Origin: Streptomyces zaomyceticus
GTDB lineage: Bacteria; Actinomycetota; Actinomycetes; Streptomycetales; Streptomycetaceae
Assembly (NCBI RefSeq): GCF_014656215.1
Contig: NZ_BNBZ01000020.1
Coordinates: forward strand, 62,001-126,000
Reading direction: 5' to 3'
Length of the DNA: 64,000 bases
The notes under the pieces were generated by a model that saw only the letters and a list, made by a program, of their open reading frames with translations, had not been told where the DNA came from and did not search any database. Position numbers and translations under genes: made by a program. Every line of letters begins with the position of its first letter. Position 1 is the stretch's first letter. Of the stretch, positions 25,750 to 33,032 are shown in pieces.

Positions 25750-27861
25750 TCAGTTCTCCACCGTGAACTCGCACCACACGCACTTGCCGCCGCCCCGCGA
25801 TTCCACGCCCCACACGTCGGAGATCCGGTCGACGAGCAGCAGCCCCCGCCCGGACACGCCCGCCTCCCCCGCCTCGCGGCGCCGGGGCAGCGCGCTGGAC
25901 CGGTCCTCGACCTCCACCCGGAGCCGCCGTTCGGCCCCGCCGAGCATCCGCAGGGTCACGATGGCCCCGCCGTCGGTGTGCATCAGCGCGTTGGTCATCA
26001 GCTCGTCGGCGACCAGCTCGATCTCGTCCGCTCGTTCCTCGGCCCCCCAGGCCCGGACGGCGGCCCTGATCATGTGCCGGGCCGATCTGAGCGCCTCCGG
26101 GTCGCTCTGGGCCACATGCTGCTGGAAGCGGCCGGCGCCGTGGCCGGTGGCCGCGCCCAGGCGCCGCATCAGCAGGATGGCGACGTCGTCCTCGCCGCCC
26201 CGGTCCGCGACCACGTCGCACAGGTGGTCGGCGAGCTCCTGGAGGTCGGCGGGCCCGCGCCGGACGAGCGCGGAGAGCCACTGGAGGCCTTCGTCGAGGT
26301 CGGCGCCCGGCTTCTCGACCAGCCCGTCGGTGTAGAGCATCAGGGTCTGTCCGGGGTCGAGTTCCAGGGTGGTCACCGGATAGTCGAGCCGGCCGAACTC
26401 GGCGGAGAGCCCGAGCGGCAGCCCGCCCTCCACCGGGACCCTGCGGCAGCGGCCGTCGATCTCGCGGATCAACGGATCGACATGACCGGCGCGCACCACC
26501 TGGACGACCCCGGTGCCGAGGTCGACCTCCGCGTAGGTGCAGGTGGCGAAGCGTTCGGTGTCGAGTTCGTGCAGGAAGACGGAGGCCCGGGCCATCACCG
26601 TGGCCGGGGTGTGCCCCTCGGCGGCGTACGCCCGCAGCACGATCCTCAGCTGGCCCATGACGGCGGCGGCGTGGGTGTCGTGACCCTGGACGTCCCCGAT
26701 GACGGCGCCGACGCGTCCGCCGGGCAGCGGGATGATGTCGTACCAGTCACCTCCGATGTCCCGGCCGAGGCGGGCCGAGCGGTAGCGGACGGCGGTCTGG
26801 GCGCCGGGCACCTCGGGGATCCGGCGGGGCAGCATCGCCTGCTGGAGCCCCTCGGCGAGGTCGTGCTCCTGCTCGTAGAGCATGGCCCGCTGGAGGCTCT
26901 GGGCGATGCTGCTGCCGAGGGCGACGAGGAGGGTCCGCTCGTCCTCGCTGAATCCGGTCCTGTCGCTGTAGAGCAGCCCGAGCGCGCCGATGGGCCGGGC
27001 CTGGGCGATCAGCGGCAGATAGGCGGCGGCGGTGATGCCGAGTCCGCTGATGTGCGGCCAGAGCACCGGGAAGGAGTCGGCGAAGTCCTGGGGCGAGTCG
27101 ATGAACCGCGGCCGCAGGGTGCGGATCACCTCGCTCATCGGGTACGGCTCGTCCACCCGGGTGAAACGGGTGCCCGGCACGAAGGCACCCTCGGGGCCCT
27201 CGGCGACGAGGTGGATGCGGCCGGCGTCGAGGAGGCCCATGACGAGACTGGCGGCGCCGAAGTGTTCGAGCGCGTGGGAGTCGTTGAGCAGGTCGATGAC
27301 GTCCTTCACGGTCCGCGCGTAGGCGAGGGCCGCCGTGGTGCCCTCGACGACGCCGGCCCGCTTGCGCCGCCCCTCGTCGAGGCCGAGCCGGGCGGCCGAC
27401 TCGGTGAGCTCGTGGGTGGCGTCGCGGACGACGCCGACGATGCGTACCGGGCGGCCGCTGTCGTCGCGGTGGACGAGCCCCTGTGTGTGGGTCCACTGGT
27501 GCCTGCCGTCCCGGCGGCGGATGCGGAAGTACGCGCCGTACTGGTCGCTGCCGTCCTTGAGGGCCTGGGCGACCAGGGTGTCGAGGCGGCGGCTCTCGTC
27601 GGGGAGGACCCGCGAGCCGAGGGACTCGGGGCGGTCGTCGTACTCCGACCGGTCCATGTCGAAGACGTCGAGCGCCGCCTCGTCCATGATCATCGTGCCG
27701 GTCGCGAGGTCCCAGTCGAAGCCGCCCATCCGGAAGACTGAGCCGAAGTCGGCGAGGATCCCCGCACCTGCGGTCCGCTCGCTCCCCGGCCCGGCTGCGG
27801 ACTCCTCCGGCGCACGGCCGAGCCGCTCGACCGCCTCCCCGCCCCCGTCGCGCGCGTTCAT
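25750..27861 (-). CDS. PAS-GAF-PP2C (SpoIIE) phosphatase with anti-sigma-type ATPase domain
   Basis: A 703-residue cytoplasmic regulator. Domain order: PAS/PAC (about 40-150, 'FDWDLATGTMIMDEAALDVF'), GAF (about 170-330), PP2C/SpoIIE phosphatase (about 360-560, with 'DIGGDWYDIIPL' and 'GDVQGHDTHAAAVMG') and a C-terminal HATPase_c domain of the RsbW/SpoIIAB kind (about 580-700, 'VADELMTNALMHTDGG'). Such Streptomyces proteins may both dephosphorylate anti-anti-sigma factors and bind them through the ATPase module. No sigma or anti-sigma partner lies next to it, so its pathway is open. Confidence 0.92.
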   Translation of the reverse strand: MNARDGGGEAVERLGRAPEESAAGPGSERTAGAGILADFGSVFRMGGFDWDLATGTMIMDEAALDVFDMDRSEYDDRPESLGSRVLPDESRRLDTLVAQALKDGSDQYGAYFRIRRRDGRHQWTHTQGLVHRDDSGRPVRIVGVVRDATHELTESAARLGLDEGRRKRAGVVEGTTAALAYARTVKDVIDLLNDSHALEHFGAASLVMGLLDAGRIHLVAEGPEGAFVPGTRFTRVDEPYPMSEVIRTLRPRFIDSPQDFADSFPVLWPHISGLGITAAAYLPLIAQARPIGALGLLYSDRTGFSEDERTLLVALGSSIAQSLQRAMLYEQEHDLAEGLQQAMLPRRIPEVPGAQTAVRYRSARLGRDIGGDWYDIIPLPGGRVGAVIGDVQGHDTHAAAVMGQLRIVLRAYAAEGHTPATVMARASVFLHELDTERFATCTYAEVDLGTGVVQVVRAGHVDPLIREIDGRCRRVPVEGGLPLGLSAEFGRLDYPVTTLELDPGQTLMLYTDGLVEKPGADLDEGLQWLSALVRRGPADLQELADHLCDVVADRGGEDDVAILLMRRLGAATGHGAGRFQQHVAQSDPEALRSARHMIRAAVRAWGAEERADEIELVADELMTNALMHTDGGAIVTLRMLGGAERRLRVEVEDRSSALPRRREAGEAGVSGRGLLLVDRISDVWGVESRGGGKCVWCEFTVEN

Positions 27862-27910
27862 GGGGCCACGCTAGGCGCAGCTCCGCCCGTACGCACCATG
27901 AAGATCCGTT

Positions 27911-29314
27911 TCACCCCTCGAAGGTCTCTGGCTGGTCCGGGACCGTCTCGGCCGGGAAGAGCTCCTCGAACGGCAGCTCGCCGTCGGGCGCGGTGGGCGC
28001 CTCGCCGGGGGGATCGGCGTACGGATCGGCGTAGGGGTCGGTGTACGGATCGGGTACGGGGTGGGGCTCCGTGTCGGGTACGCGGTACGGGTCGGTGTCC
28101 GGGCTCTGCTCGGTGCCCGTGCCTCCGGAGCTGTCGGGGCTCACCGGCGGGTTCTCGGGCGCCGGGGGGACGGGAGCCCGGGAAGGGGTGTCCGGGGAGG
28201 TACGGCGGTCGGGGGCGCTCGGGTCGGGCGTCCGGGCGTCGGGAACGGCCGGGTCGGGTGTGGTGGTGCCGGCCAGGGCGCACGCGTCCGGGTCGCAGCC
28301 GGGCTCCACGGCGGGCTTGCGGTCCTCGCCGCCGTCGCTGCCGGTCCGGCGCTCGATCCAGCTGCGGTCGGCGGCGTTCACGATGACCAGGCTGGTGACG
28401 ACGGTGGTGGTCGGCCGGACGACGATCACGCGGTCGGGGTCGAAACCGTCCCAGGGGTCGCCCTGGTGGACGCCGCCCCGGTCGGCGGTCGGGGTGCGGA
28501 GCGGGTTGCCGCAGGCGCAGCGGACGCGCGGGGAGCCGTACTGGTCGACGAGGACGGCCGTACCGGTCTGCAGGACGGACTGGTAGGCGTTGGCCCTGCC
28601 CTGGCGGTAGCCGTGGTTGGTGACCCTGGCGTCCGCCCGCAGGACGACCGGGGTCAGTCCGCGCAGCCAGTCGCCGACGTTGGTCTCGGGGATGCCGGCG
28701 GCCTCGGCGAAGGCGCGCGTCCTGTCCTGGTCTGCGGAGAGGTACGCGACCTGCTGTTCGACGTCGCAGCTGCCCTCCGCGCGGGTACCGCCGTAGAGCC
28801 CGGGGGTGGAGCCGGTGACCTCGCGCACCCGCTCGGTGTCGGGGTCCGGGGTCCGGCCCGGGGAGTCGGCCCGCGCGGTGCTCCGGGCCGTGGAGGCGGT
28901 GAAGGGGTCGGGCCCCCGCGCGGCGACCGACTGGAGGAGCACGTCCTGCATCGACCCGGCGGCCGCCGGCTGGGAGCCGCCCGGGGAGCCCTCCCAGACG
29001 GAGGTGCAGCCGACGAGGAGGAGGGAGGCGGAGAGCGCCGCGAACGCGGTGCGGGCCGCGGTGCGGGAGGGCGCGCGGGAGCCGGCGCGGCGGGGGGCCG
29101 GGGGAACGGTGGGCGCGGGGGCGCGGGAAGGCGCGGGGTCGGTCGTGCGCGATGCGACGTGGTCGGTCGCGCGGGAGGTGAAGTGGTCCGTCGCGCGGGA
29201 GGTGGGGCGACCGGTCGCCCCGGATGCGTCGGGGTCGGTCGCCCCGGATGTCACTTGCTCGGTCGCGCGGGAAACGGTGGGGGTTCGCCGCGTCCGGCGA
29301 GGGGCTGAGCGCAC
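27911..29314 (-). CDS. DUF6777-like lipoprotein/membrane protein with N-terminal octapeptide repeats
   Basis: A 467-residue protein. Its central domain (about 105-330, 'LYGGTRAEGSCDVEQQVAYL', 'GTAVLVDQYGSPRVRCACGN') resembles Streptomyces DUF6777 proteins; the C-terminal third is Pro/Asp/Thr-rich. A hydrophobic segment ends in lipobox-like 'SLLLVGC' at Cys103. Unusually, about 85 residues precede that segment, including six octads of the form S-(R/G)-(A/T)-T-x4 (residues 15-62). GTG 29314 has GGGA seven to ten bases upstream; no in-frame start lies close to the hydrophobic segment. Function unknown. Confidence 0.72.
   Translation of the reverse strand: MRSAPRRTRRTPTVSRATEQVTSGATDPDASGATGRPTSRATDHFTSRATDHVASRTTDPAPSRAPAPTVPPAPRRAGSRAPSRTAARTAFAALSASLLLVGCTSVWEGSPGGSQPAAAGSMQDVLLQSVAARGPDPFTASTARSTARADSPGRTPDPDTERVREVTGSTPGLYGGTRAEGSCDVEQQVAYLSADQDRTRAFAEAAGIPETNVGDWLRGLTPVVLRADARVTNHGYRQGRANAYQSVLQTGTAVLVDQYGSPRVRCACGNPLRTPTADRGGVHQGDPWDGFDPDRVIVVRPTTTVVTSLVIVNAADRSWIERRTGSDGGEDRKPAVEPGCDPDACALAGTTTPDPAVPDARTPDPSAPDRRTSPDTPSRAPVPPAPENPPVSPDSSGGTGTEQSPDTDPYRVPDTEPHPVPDPYTDPYADPYADPPGEAPTAPDGELPFEELFPAETVPDQPETFEG
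29129..29272 (-). repeat. 24-bp degenerate tandem repeat encoding octapeptides
   Basis: Six consecutive 24-base units encode SRATEQVT, SGATDPDA, SGATGRPT, SRATDHFT, SRATDHVA and SRTTDPAP at the N terminus of the DUF6777-like protein. Units differ in several positions, so this is an older, drifting repeat. Confidence 0.7.
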
Positions 29315-29443
29315 CTGGTTCTCCCGCTTTCTCTCCCCCGGGCCACGGCGCCCGGTTCCGGCCAGTCCCTCATGTCTGTCGCAGCGCGCGGGCCGCCGCA
29401 AGCGGAGGGCGGCCGACCGGGGGAGAGCGACGGACGCAAGCCG

Positions 29444-29459
29444 CTTGAACGTGTTCAAG
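29444..29459. promoter_or_regulatory. Operator 1 of the YndJ operon
   Basis: CTTGAAC-GT-GTTCAAG, a 7-2-7 inverted repeat that covers the -35 element of the predicted promoter. A near-identical site lies 41 bases downstream centre to centre. Confidence 0.65.
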
Positions 29460-29473
29460 AAAGGCTCTACGCT
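29445..29473 (+). promoter_or_regulatory. Vegetative-type promoter of the YndJ operon
   Basis: TTGAAC (29445-29450), a 17-base spacer and TACGCT (29468-29473) match the Streptomyces HrdB consensus TTGAC-N17/18-TANNNT. Transcription would begin near 29480, about 38 bases before the YndJ start codon. Confidence 0.6.
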
Positions 29474-29485
29474 CGGACCGATCAA

Positions 29486-29499
29486 TTGAACACGTTCAA
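29486..29499. promoter_or_regulatory. Operator 2 of the YndJ operon
   Basis: TTGAAC-AC-GTTCAA, a perfect 6-2-6 inverted repeat just after the predicted transcription start. Together with operator 1 it is spaced by about four helical turns, a classical arrangement for repression. Confidence 0.65.
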
Positions 29500-29517
29500 G
29501 TCGGGGGGTGGTGGCTC

Positions 29518-30426
29518 ATGACCGCACTGTCGGTCCTGGTGGGATCGGTCGTGACCCTCGGCATGTTCTGGGTGGTCCCGACGGGGCTCGCGCTCCTCGA
29601 CGGCCCCCGGCCACCGGGCTGGGACCTGCTCCGGCGCAGCTGGCCGCTCTTCGCCGTCCCCGGCGGACTGGCCCTCTGGCTGCCGCGCTCCGGGCTCTCG
29701 ACCGCGCTCGCCGCCGTCTACGCCCTCGCCACACTGGCGCTCGCGCTCCAGGCCCCGGCCCGGCTGTTCCTGACCCGCTCCCTGCGACCGGGCGAGGTGG
29801 CCGTCCTCACCGCCCTGGTCGCGCCGTCCGTCGGGGGCCTCGCGCTCGTCGCCGAACGGGCCGCTCACCCGCTCTTCGGCTTCGACCTGGACATCCTGGC
29901 GCTGACCGTCCCGCACTTCCACTTCGCGGGCTTCGCCGCCGCCCTGGTCGCCGGACTCCTCTGCCGTGCCTCCGACGGCCGCACCGCCCGCTTCGCCGCA
30001 CTCAGCGTCCCCGCGGGCACCCTGCTGGTGCTGCTCGGCTACTTCGTCGACGACTGGGCCGAGCTCGCCGGGGCCGTCGTCCTGACGGCCGGTATGACGG
30101 CAGTCGCGTTGCTGACCCTGCGCGAGCGCCGCGAGACGGCCACCGACCGCCTCACCCGCGGGCTGCTCGCCGTCTCGGCCCTGGTCCTCTTCGCCACCAT
30201 GCTGCTCGCGCTGAGCTGGGCGCTCGGCGAGGCGACCGGCCTCCCCCACCTCGACCTGACCTGGACGGCCGCGACCCACGGCCTGGGCAACGCCCTCGGA
30301 TTCACGGTCTGCGCCCTGCTCGCCCACCGCCGCCTCCGGTCCCGGCGCCCCACCCCGCCGGCACCACCGGCACCCGCCCAGAACCCGCCCCGCACGGCCC
30401 ACCCGCGAACGGAGCTCCCGACATGA
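29518..30426 (+). CDS. YndJ-family membrane protein
   Basis: A 302-residue integral membrane protein with about nine hydrophobic segments and a Pro/Arg-rich cytoplasmic tail. Sequence and gene order (YndJ, then DUF1990, then lipase maturation factor) match the YndJ-like families of Bacillus and Streptomyces. Function is unproven; databases call it a transporter-like protein. ATG 29518 follows a G-rich Shine-Dalgarno region. Its stop overlaps the next start (ATGA). Two operators flank its promoter, so the operon is probably inducible. Confidence 0.8.
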   Translation: MTALSVLVGSVVTLGMFWVVPTGLALLDGPRPPGWDLLRRSWPLFAVPGGLALWLPRSGLSTALAAVYALATLALALQAPARLFLTRSLRPGEVAVLTALVAPSVGGLALVAERAAHPLFGFDLDILALTVPHFHFAGFAAALVAGLLCRASDGRTARFAALSVPAGTLLVLLGYFVDDWAELAGAVVLTAGMTAVALLTLRERRETATDRLTRGLLAVSALVLFATMLLALSWALGEATGLPHLDLTWTAATHGLGNALGFTVCALLAHRRLRSRRPTPPAPPAPAQNPPRTAHPRTELPT

Positions 30427-30974
30427 CCCGCCTCCTGAACAGCCTGTCCCGGCCCGAACGCCCCCGCCCGGCCCTCAGCTACCGCGAGGTCGGCGCCACC
30501 CGGACCCCGGCCGCCCTCCCCGAGGGCTACCACCTCCTCCGGTACAGCACGGTCGTCGGCCACGGCCGCGCCGCCTTCGAGGCCGCGGGCACCGCCGTCA
30601 CCACCTGGCGGATGCACCGCGCCACCGGGGCGCGCCTCCTGGCGGACGCCGAACGCGCCGAGTCCGGGGTCGCCGTCGAGATATCGGCGGGCATCGGCCG
30701 GCTGCGGATCGGCGCCCCCTGCTCGGTGATCTGGACGGCGTACGAGGAGAACCGCGTCGGCTTCGCGTACGGCACCCTCACCGGGCATCCGGAGTGCGGC
30801 GAGGAGTCCTTCATGGTCCACCTGGAGCCGGACGGCACGGTCCGGTTCGCGGTCACCGCGTTCAGCCGCCCCGCCTCCTGGTACACACGGCTCGGCGGCC
30901 CCGTGGTCCCGCTGCTCCAGCGGGCGTACGCGCGCCGGCTCGGCCGGATCCTCCGGCGCCTCGTCAGGAGCTGA
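30423..30974 (+). CDS. DUF1990-family protein
   Basis: A 183-residue soluble protein: 'LSYREVGATRTPAALPEGYH' at the N terminus and 'NRVGFAYGTLTGHPECGEE' in the middle are characteristic of DUF1990 proteins. ATG 30423 overlaps the YndJ stop, giving translational coupling, and the lipase maturation factor gene starts 22 bases after its stop. The fold suggests a START-like ligand-binding cavity, but no ligand is known. Confidence 0.85.
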   Translation: MTRLLNSLSRPERPRPALSYREVGATRTPAALPEGYHLLRYSTVVGHGRAAFEAAGTAVTTWRMHRATGARLLADAERAESGVAVEISAGIGRLRIGAPCSVIWTAYEENRVGFAYGTLTGHPECGEESFMVHLEPDGTVRFAVTAFSRPASWYTRLGGPVVPLLQRAYARRLGRILRRLVRS

Positions 30975-30996
30975 TCCCGGGCCGATACTGGAAGCG

Positions 30997-32433
30997 ATGG
31001 AGTGGTTCACCGCACCCGACCACTGGCTGAGCCGGATCGTCTTCCAGCGGGGCCTCGCCGGGCTGTACTGCGTGGCGTTCCTTTCGGCGGCCCTTCAGTT
31101 CCGGGCGCTGATCGGGGAACGCGGCATGCTCCCCGTACCGGAGTACGTGCGCAGAACGGGACCCCGGCACACCCCCTCGCTCTTCCACTGGCGCTACTCC
31201 GACCGGCTCTTCGCGACCGTCGCGTGGTCCGGCGCGACGCTCGCCCTCGCGCTCGTGGCGGGTGCGGGGGACGCGGTGCCGCTGCCCGTCTCGATGCTGA
31301 TGTGGCTGCTGCTGTGGGCGATGTACCTGTCGATCGTGAACGTGGGCCAGACCTGGTACTCCTTCGGCTGGGAGTCGCTGCTCCTGGAGACCGGCTTCCT
31401 GGCGGTCTTCCTCGGCAACGACGACACGGGTCCGCCCGTCCTGGTGCTCTTCCTGCTGCGCTGGCTGCTCTTCCGGGTCGAGTTCGGCGCGGGCCTCATC
31501 AAGATCCGCGGCGACCCCTGCTGGCGGAATCTGACCTGCCTCTACCACCACCACGAGACCCAGCCGATGCCCGGCCCGCTGAGCTGGTTCTTCCACCACC
31601 TGCCGCGCCCGCTGCACCGGGTGGAGGTGGCGGCCAACCACGTCGTCCAGCTGCTCGTGCCGTTCCTGCTGTTCACCCCGCAGCCGGTGGCCACGATCGC
31701 CGCCGGGCTGATGATCGCGACCCAGCTGTGGCTGGTGCTCTCCGGCAACTTCGCCTGGCTGAACTGGATCACCATCGTGCTCGCCCTCTCCGTGGTGGAC
31801 GCCTCCGCCGTCACCGGCGAGCACCCCCGGCCGGACCCGCCGCTCTGGTACGTGGTCGTGGTCGTCGCCGTGACCGCCTTCGTCCTCGTACGGAGCTACC
31901 GCCCGGTGCGCAACCTGCTCTCCCCGAACCAGGCGATGAACCGCTCGTACGACCCGTTCCACCTGGTCAACACGTACGGAGCGTTCGGCACGGTCGGCCG
32001 GATCAGGGACGAGATCGTCGTCGAGGGCACCGACGAGCCCGTACCGCACGCGGGGACGGTGTGGCGCGAGTACGGCTTCAAGGGCAAGCCCGGTGATCCG
32101 CGCCGGCTCCCCCGGCAGTTCGCGCCGTACCATCTGCGGCTCGACTGGCTGATGTGGTTCGCGGCGCTCAGCCCGGGGTACGCGCGCGACTGGTTCGGCC
32201 CGTTCGTGGAGCGCCTGCTCGACAACGACCGGGACACCCTGCGGCTGCTCGCCCACAACCCCTTCCCCGAGGCTCCGCCGACCTTCGTCCGGGCCCGGCT
32301 GTACCGCTACCGCTACACGACCTGGCGGGAGCTCCGCGCGACCGGGGCCTGGTGGCACCGGACGCTCGTACGGGAGTATCTGCCGCCGATCCGGCTGAGG
32401 GAACCGACGGACGGGCGACGGGCGGACGGGTGA
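30997..32433 (+). CDS. Lipase maturation factor-family membrane protein
   Basis: A 478-residue protein with about eight membrane segments and a C-terminal soluble domain. It matches lipase maturation factor (LMF1-like) proteins: 'SFGWESLLLETGFLAVF', 'LRWLLFRVEFGAGLIKIRG', 'YDPFHLVNTYGAFG' and 'YRYRYTTW'. In vertebrates LMF1 helps secreted lipases fold; the bacterial role is not established. Third gene of the YndJ/DUF1990 unit. Four perfect 8-bp repeats and a strong terminator follow the stop. Confidence 0.88.
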   Translation: MEWFTAPDHWLSRIVFQRGLAGLYCVAFLSAALQFRALIGERGMLPVPEYVRRTGPRHTPSLFHWRYSDRLFATVAWSGATLALALVAGAGDAVPLPVSMLMWLLLWAMYLSIVNVGQTWYSFGWESLLLETGFLAVFLGNDDTGPPVLVLFLLRWLLFRVEFGAGLIKIRGDPCWRNLTCLYHHHETQPMPGPLSWFFHHLPRPLHRVEVAANHVVQLLVPFLLFTPQPVATIAAGLMIATQLWLVLSGNFAWLNWITIVLALSVVDASAVTGEHPRPDPPLWYVVVVVAVTAFVLVRSYRPVRNLLSPNQAMNRSYDPFHLVNTYGAFGTVGRIRDEIVVEGTDEPVPHAGTVWREYGFKGKPGDPRRLPRQFAPYHLRLDWLMWFAALSPGYARDWFGPFVERLLDNDRDTLRLLAHNPFPEAPPTFVRARLYRYRYTTWRELRATGAWWHRTLVREYLPPIRLREPTDGRRADG

Positions 32434-32446
32434 CCGGCGGGCAGAC

Positions 32447-32478
32447 GGACAGGCGGACAGGCGGACAGGCGGACAGGC
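32447..32478. repeat. Four perfect tandem copies of GGACAGGC
   Basis: An 8-bp unit repeated four times just downstream of the lipase maturation factor stop codon. It may be a copy-number-variable site; no functional signal is evident. Confidence 0.8.
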
Positions 32479-32511
32479 GACGGTGAGCGAGGCCGGAGAC
32501 GCCCCGGAACG

Positions 32512-32551
32512 CACCGGTGCCCCCGGCCGTGGAAGGCCGGGGGCACCGGTG
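32512..32551. terminator. Strong bidirectional terminator
   Basis: A perfect 17-bp inverted repeat (32512-32528 with 32535-32551) with loop GTGGAA. It separates the plus-strand lipase maturation factor operon from the minus-strand small peptide gene. Confidence 0.88.
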
Positions 32552-32561
32552 AAGCTAGGGC

Positions 32562-32732
32562 TCAGTCGATGCCCGGCAGGATGTGGGGCTCGGCGAGGTC
32601 GTCCTCGTAGCCCGCGAGCCGGATCGGGGCCGCATGGGCCCAGACTTCGAGGCTCCCCAGCTCGCCGTTCCTGCGCGGCCGCTCTTTGGGTTCGGCTGGC
32701 CGCGGTTCCTGCTTCGTCAGTTCGGGTGTCAC
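32562..32732 (-). CDS. 56-residue peptide gene, possible RiPP precursor
   Basis: A small gene with an excellent GAAGGAG site six bases before GTG 32732, followed by a strong terminator 11 bases after its stop. The product has a charged, Pro-rich first half (residues 1-22) and a more hydrophobic second half starting 'GELGSLEVWAHAAPIRL' and ending 'EPHILPGID'. This split resembles leader and core regions of ribosomally made peptides, but no modifying enzyme is adjacent and I do not recognise the family. No signal peptide. It could also be a small regulatory protein. Confidence 0.6.
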   Translation of the reverse strand: MTPELTKQEPRPAEPKERPRRNGELGSLEVWAHAAPIRLAGYEDDLAEPHILPGID

Positions 32733-33032
32733 CGCGCACTCCTTCGTGTCACGTACCTGTAGGACAAGTGCCGGTCGGTCGCGGTGGCGCCGTTCGTCGG
32801 GCGGGACCGCGGCCTTGGTGGAAGGCCTGTCCCTGGTAGGCCGTGAGGACGGTGTGTCTCCTCGGTGGCCGACCGTGAACATCAGAGTAACCAAATGAGC
32901 GCGTCCGCGCTCTACCGGGCTCGGAAGTGTGACGCGTTCGGGTGAATCGAACCGAAAGAGCGCCCCACCGGGCCGGTGGGGCGCTCTTGTCAGGACTGCC
33001 GAAACCGCTTTTCACCCCATGGGGCGTGATTT
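32733..33032. other. Intergenic region with SDR terminator and small-gene promoter
   Basis: This 300-base stretch holds the terminator of the SDR gene (32956-32988) and the upstream region of the 56-residue peptide gene. The part around 32870-32900 is A/T-richer than its surroundings (GTTACTCTGATG on the minus strand) and may be regulatory, but I could not fix a promoter. Confidence 0.4.
32956..32988. terminator. Terminator after the SDR gene
   Basis: A perfect 15-bp inverted repeat (AAGAGCGCCCCACCG and complement) with a GGC loop, followed on the minus strand by a short T run. It lies 45 bases past the SDR stop codon. Confidence 0.85.
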
